From CBDFGE01 sp965247055 (GTDB taxonomy: Bacteria > Chloroflexota > Dehalococcoidia > Lucifugimonadales > JAGWBF01), in assembly GCA_965247055.1 (NCBI GenBank), contig CBDFGE010000006.1, forward strand, positions 496,001 to 560,000: DNA of 64,000 nucleotides, given 5' to 3'. The notes beneath the pieces were generated by a model. That model saw only the letters and a program-made list of their open reading frames with translations. It ran no database searches and was not told the DNA's origin. The position numbers and the translations under genes were made by a program. Below are positions 60,007 to 64,000 of this stretch, piece by piece (the first letter of the stretch is position 1; each line of letters opens with the position of its first letter).

Positions 60007-60636
60007 GTCTTCCCCTCCCCCCGGAGACCATCGGTCACTGCCGAGGCCGACGATTTGGGCCCCTAGCGAGTGCTACGGGTCGGACTACGCTAAGCCGGCT
60101 CTTGGTCTTTTCCGGCCAGCTTATACTATGGACTCACCCATTCGCGACCTCATCGTATACGGTACACGCGGAATGTCGCTGACTGGCACTCGTGTCCGGC
60201 TGAGTAGGCCTGAGGCCCGCTCACCTGCCAGCGCTTATGTATAAGCTCAGGATAGGAAATCGTCGGGCGGCCAGGTAGTGGGCTAACACCCAGGTTCGGC
60301 TGGGCCAAACTCATTAATGGAAATCTCGGATAAGTGCCGGCGGTCCGGGGCCGAATAGCACAGCCAGGGTGCGCAATGTGTCAGGGTGATGGTCGCGGGC
60401 TCATCTCAACGAACATTATACCCGCATACACGCCGGCACGAAGGCATGGTGTAAAGCAGGTACCACAAGTACATTTCCCTATGAACCCTTTTGGCGACAT
60501 TTTTCGTAAATATTGACGACGGCGCTTCCGTGAGCGATCATGGTCCGGGCGACGTCCCCGGTACGGAAATAACTCTTCCCAAGGCTCGGCCAGTTCCCAC
60601 GGAAGGGGACTTGGTGTTTGGCGAGGGGGGCTCAAA
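60007..60636. other. 630-base gap without a recognisable gene
   Basis: Upstream of the receiver gene and of the DM13 gene. Frames here are short and without family-like content. A small TTATAC near 60416 could be part of a promoter. No repeat, tRNA or terminator was seen. Confidence 0.5.
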
Positions 60637-62145
60637 GTGGCGGAATTCTTCGGGGACCTGGAACGTCTCCTGGCGGACCTTTATCCCTACCGCTGGCCAC
60701 TTACCTTCGGGGCCCTGCTCGCGGTCACCGTAATAGCGGCATACGGGTACCGAAAGGGATGGCACATGGTCGTGTGGAGGCACCGTGTGGGGGTGGCCAT
60801 AGTGGGTACCCCAGGGCTGGCCGCGATCATTGTTGCAGGTTGGTATCTTGGCTCCCCGCTTTTTACGAGCAAGACCGTCATCGAGGAGTTCCCCTTCTCC
60901 TTCAGCGCCGACATTCCGGCGGGCATGACTCGTGACAGCGTAGAGCAGACCATGGCGTCCATGGCCAAATTCGATCAGCAGGTTGGCGAGCCAATGCCCG
61001 CGTCATTGGTGGTACTGGAGAGTGCTGCGGCCAAGGTCAAGTCCGGCGACTTTCGGGACGCCGACAGCTTCCACAAGGGTAGCGGTCAGGCAACTATCTA
61101 CCGCAGTCCGGACGGGGCGAACCTGCTCAGGCTGGAAAACCTCAAAGTTACCAATGGCCCAGACCTGCATGTCATTCTCACGCCGCACTCGAGCCCCGAT
61201 AGCCAGGGCGATGTAAAGGTCACCGGATACGTTGATCTTGGCAAACTAAAGGGTAACAGGGGCGACCAGAACTATGATATCCCCGGTGACGTGGACATCG
61301 ACATCCAGAGAAGCGTGGTCATCTACTGCAACCCCTTCAACGTGGTCTTCAGCGTGGCCATGCTACAGGATGAAGAGTTCCCCTTTGCGGCCAACGCCAT
61401 CGTGCCTGCGGACATGACCCTCGCGAGGGTGGAGCAGATCATGGCCGGAATGGCCACGTTCGATCAGGAAGTCAAAGAGGCTATGTCCGATGCGATGACG
61501 ATGGAGAGCTCGGAGGAGGCCAAGCTCAAGGCGGGCATAGCTATGATGGAGGGGGGCATGGCCATCGTGAAGGGGGGTATGGAGACGTCGGACGATACTG
61601 TCATGAACGAGGGTATGGCGGTGATGCAGGAAGGGGCGGCGATGTCAGATGGCGTCATGGGCACGGAGGAGGCCATGGCCTTGATGCATGAAGGCATCGA
61701 AAAGTCGGACGAGGCTAAGACAACAGAGGGTATGGCCATGATGCATGAAGCCCTGGACGAGGCAGAAGCTACCAAGATGACGCGGCTGTCTCCGGTGAAG
61801 CTCAAGGCCGGCAGCCTCAGCGACGCCGACAGTTTCCACAGAGGAAGCGGCCAGGCGACCATCTACCGGGGGCCCGACGGCTCCCACCTGCTCAGGTTGG
61901 AAAACCTGGATGTCACCAATGGGCCGGACCTGCATGTCATCCTCACGCCCCATGAGGCCCCTTCCAGGGGAAGCCAGGTCAAAGCCCCCGGATATGTCGA
62001 CCTCGGCAAGCTGAAGGGCAACAAAGGGGACCAGAACTACCCCATACCTGATGACGTGGACATAGATGCCCAGGAAAGCGTCGTTATCTACTGCGTGCCC
62101 TTCAGCGTCGTCTTCAGCGTAGCTACGTTGCAGGACGCGGATTAG
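60637..62145 (+). CDS. Membrane protein with two DM13 domains and a Met-rich linker
   Basis: 502 residues from GTG (GAGGGGGG ahead). Two membrane segments lie near 20-38 and 50-70. Then a unit is present twice: EEFPFSFSADIPAGMTRDSV... with a DM13 domain (134-244), and EEFPFAANAIVPADMTLARV... with another (388-502). Each DM13 has SGQATIYR, VTNGPDLHVILTPH, GYVDLGKLKGN, GDQNY and a single Cys in SVVIYC. DM13 domains are cytochrome-like redox or electron-transfer modules in extracellular proteins (predicted). The second unit has an insertion of about 100 residues made of Met-rich helical repeats (MAVMQEGAAMSDGVMG and the like), a composition seen in copper-binding segments. Confidence 0.88.
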   Translation: MAEFFGDLERLLADLYPYRWPLTFGALLAVTVIAAYGYRKGWHMVVWRHRVGVAIVGTPGLAAIIVAGWYLGSPLFTSKTVIEEFPFSFSADIPAGMTRDSVEQTMASMAKFDQQVGEPMPASLVVLESAAAKVKSGDFRDADSFHKGSGQATIYRSPDGANLLRLENLKVTNGPDLHVILTPHSSPDSQGDVKVTGYVDLGKLKGNRGDQNYDIPGDVDIDIQRSVVIYCNPFNVVFSVAMLQDEEFPFAANAIVPADMTLARVEQIMAGMATFDQEVKEAMSDAMTMESSEEAKLKAGIAMMEGGMAIVKGGMETSDDTVMNEGMAVMQEGAAMSDGVMGTEEAMALMHEGIEKSDEAKTTEGMAMMHEALDEAEATKMTRLSPVKLKAGSLSDADSFHRGSGQATIYRGPDGSHLLRLENLDVTNGPDLHVILTPHEAPSRGSQVKAPGYVDLGKLKGNKGDQNYPIPDDVDIDAQESVVIYCVPFSVVFSVATLQDAD

Positions 62146-62243
62146 AGCCATAGGCCGCCACACGGAGGAACCCCCGCAGGCATGTTGGTATGATCTTTAT
62201 GTTCGCAAATCGGGATCCGTTTTGAGGTTGGGTCGCTATTTTG

Positions 62244-62410
62244 AGTAGAGTCCCAGGAAGTGGTGTAACAAGAGGAGAGGGTCTGGATGAAGAGAGACCA
62301 CCACGTCATCCTTAGCGGGCAAAGACGAGCCTGAGAAAGGAGGACAATGGTGGTCAAGGAAAGGATGGACCTGCTTGAGCTAATGCGCAAGAGGGGAGTC
62401 GACGGTGACG
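62244..62410 (+). mobile_element. Left end of an outer IS256-family element, interrupted
   Basis: Starts AGTAGAGTCCCAGGAAGTGG and carries the first 20 or so codons of a transposase (from ATG 62347, MVVKERMDLLELMRKRGVDG), then is cut at 62410 by a second element. Its continuation is at 63782. The last eight bases CGGTGACG are the target duplication. Confidence 0.88.
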
Positions 62411-63781
62411 AGTAGAGTCCCAGGAAGTGGTGTAAGAAGAGGAGGGGGTCTGGAGTAAGAGAGACCACCGCGTCATCCTTAGCGGGCAAAGAAGAAAGCT
62501 CGAGAAAGGAGGACAACGGTGGTCAAGGAAAGGATGGACCTGCTGGAGTTGTTGCGCAAGGGGGGAATGGACGGTGACGTGGACTTCCTACGGGAGGCTC
62601 TGAGAGTGCTGGTAGAGGGGATCATGGATGCGGAGGTGTCTGCGAGGACCGGTGCTGAGTATGGAGAACGCAGCCCTGAGCGGGTGACCCAGCGCAACGG
62701 GTATCGGTCCCGGGCGTGGGATACCCGGGTAGGGACTATGGAACTGCACATCCCGAAGCTTCGAGAGGGGAGCTACTTCCCGAGCCTGCTGGAGCCACGG
62801 CGTCGCAGCGAGCGAGCTCTGCTGGCTGTGATCCAGCAGGCCTATGTGGAAGGTGTATCGACAAGGCGGGTGGACGACCTGGTCAAGGCCCTGGGGTGCG
62901 AGGGTATCTCCAAGAGCCAGGTGTCCCGTATCTGCTCCGAGCTGGACGAGGTGGTGGAGGACTTCCTGGGTCGGCCGCTGGACGGCGGATCATACCCCTA
63001 CCTGTGGCTGGATGCACTAACCCAGAAGGTCAGAGAGGCCGGTAGGATCGTCAACGTCAGCGTGGTGGTGGCGACGGCGGTCAATGGCGAGGGCAAGCGG
63101 GAGATCATTGGGATGGACGTGGGTACCAGTGAAGACGGCGCCTTCTGGCTGGCCTTTCTGCGCTCACTGTCGGCCAGGGGTCTGAGCGGGGTGGATCTGG
63201 TGGTATCGGATGCGCATCAGGGACTCAGGGATGCCATCGCGACTGTCTTCGGTGGGGCCAGTTGGCAACGGTGCCGCACACACTTCATGACCAACCTGCT
63301 CACTCGGGTCCCCAGGCGCGCTCAGCCCTGGGTGGCCACCATGGTACGCACCATCTACCAGCAGCCGTCCCCTCAGGAGGTCCACGCACAGCTCGAGCGG
63401 GTGACCGCCCAGCTACAGGACCCGTTCCCTCAGGTGGCCTCTCTACTGGACGCGGCTGGTGCGGACGTCCTGGCCTTCTCCAGCTTCCCACTCGCCCACT
63501 GGAAGAAGATCTGGTCTAACAACCCCCTGGAGCGTCTCAACAAGGAGATACGGCGCCGCACCAACGTGGTGGGTATCTTTCCCAACCGGCCGGCCGCGCG
63601 TCGCCTCGTTGGGGCTGTCCTGGCCGAACAGCACGACGAATGGGCCATCGGCCCTCGTTACATGACACCCGCGGTCTACAGCATCGACGAAGCTCTACCC
63701 GAGGCGGATCTAGCGAAGGCGGCGGCATAGACCGCGATCAACAGGATGACGCTCTCTTACACCACTTGACGGGACGTGACC
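62411..63781 (+). mobile_element. Complete IS256-family element inserted in another IS256 copy
   Basis: 1371 bp with ends AGTAGAGTCCCAGGAAGTGG and, read inward from the right, GGTCACGTCCCGTCAAGTGG: imperfect inverted repeats sharing GTCCC and AAGTGGTGTAAGA. The 8-bp duplication CGGTGACG flanks it at 62403-62410 and 63782-63789, the size known for IS256. The host is a related copy (about 85-90% by eye). Confidence 0.92.
62519..63730 (+). CDS. IS256-family (Mutator) transposase
   Basis: 403 residues from GTG with AAAGGAGGAC ahead. DDE residues: Asp in YLWLDALTQKVREAGR, Asp in DLVVSDAHQGLRDAIA, Glu in NNPLERLNKEIRRRTNVVG. The N-terminal RNGYRSRAWDTRVGTMELHI and GVSTRRVDDLVKALG are characteristic of the family. 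Intact, so the element could be active. Confidence 0.95.
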   Translation: MVKERMDLLELLRKGGMDGDVDFLREALRVLVEGIMDAEVSARTGAEYGERSPERVTQRNGYRSRAWDTRVGTMELHIPKLREGSYFPSLLEPRRRSERALLAVIQQAYVEGVSTRRVDDLVKALGCEGISKSQVSRICSELDEVVEDFLGRPLDGGSYPYLWLDALTQKVREAGRIVNVSVVVATAVNGEGKREIIGMDVGTSEDGAFWLAFLRSLSARGLSGVDLVVSDAHQGLRDAIATVFGGASWQRCRTHFMTNLLTRVPRRAQPWVATMVRTIYQQPSPQEVHAQLERVTAQLQDPFPQVASLLDAAGADVLAFSSFPLAHWKKIWSNNPLERLNKEIRRRTNVVGIFPNRPAARRLVGAVLAEQHDEWAIGPRYMTPAVYSIDEALPEADLAKAAA

Positions 63782-64000
63782 CGGTGACGTGGACTTTCTA
63801 CGAGAGGCACTGAGAGTGCTGGTCGAGGAGATCATGGAGGCTGATGTGTCATCGAGGACCGGTGCTGGGTATGGAGAACGCAACCCTGAGCGGGTGACCC
63901 AGCGCAACGGGTACCGGTCTCGAGCATGGGACACTCGCGTAGGGACCATGGAGTTGCAGATACCCAAGCTCAGAGAGGGAAGCTACTTTCCGAGCCTGCT
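63782..64000 (+). mobile_element. Continuation of the outer IS256-family element (partial at the window edge)
   Basis: The transposase frame of the outer copy resumes exactly where it was cut (GDVDFLREALRVLVEEIMEA) and runs open to the end of the window (LREGSYFPSLL). With the 62347-62410 part it aligns with the start of the inner transposase with scattered changes. The rest lies outside. Confidence 0.9.

Overview
This window looks like chromosome from a high-GC, free-living bacterium, most likely a Chloroflexota of the Dehalococcoidia/SAR202 type. That placement is inference. It rests on the many luciferase-like flavin/F420 oxidoreductases, the xanthine-dehydrogenase-family operon, a 23S rRNA gene standing alone without 16S or 5S, a UGSC selenoprotein, and CSLRE/choice-of-anchor-type surface proteins. 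No marker gene was searched against a database.

Layout. 1-4.5 kb: the end of a SelA-fold PLP enzyme, a HAD hydrolase and mfd. 4.6-11.8 kb: one reverse-strand molybdenum hydroxylase operon (FAD subunit, 2Fe-2S subunit, two paralogous Mo subunits, an unknown protein and a MoaD-like protein) behind a good promoter. 11.9-14.1 kb: a broken beta-helix surface protein between two copies of a 90-bp repeat. 14-19 kb: LLM oxidoreductase, SDR, O-methyltransferase, rph and an HtrA-like lipoprotein protease. 19-27 kb: ileS and tlyA on the minus strand (with a pfkB remnant between them), then the classic rpmH-rnpA-yidD-(beta-propeller lipoprotein)-yidC-jag cluster. 27-31 kb: BtpA-like protein, a CinA/nucleotidyltransferase fusion, flavin reductase, RidA and a dead hydantoinase fragment. 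31-35.7 kb: a BTAD regulator cut in two by an IS5-family element, selD, and a second, different IS5-type element. 35.7-44.7 kb: small catabolic enzymes. 44.9-48.5 kb: a minus-strand unit of 23S rRNA, a zinc-ribbon mini-protein and initiator tRNA. 48.7-62 kb: SagB-like double nitroreductase, otsA/otsB, the UGSC operon, DinB, a TPR protein, a damaged response-regulator/histidine-kinase pair and a double DM13 protein. 62.2-64 kb: one IS256-family element inserted inside another.

Two genes are split by an in-frame UGA that reads as selenocysteine. selD has UGA at codon 18, where the catalytic Cys/Sec lies, and the UGSC gene has UGA at codon 101. Each UGA is followed at the right distance by a small perfect hairpin that fits the bacterial SECIS model. 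SelD makes selenophosphate for selenocysteine, so the window carries both part of the machinery and a client. The UGSC gene sits behind its own promoter with a Cys-rich partner of unknown function, and this pair is the most interesting system here.

The other theme is decay: two insertion sequences with recognisable target duplications, one nested pair of insertion sequences, two gene fragments with only a domain end left, and a deletion that joined a receiver domain to a kinase out of frame.
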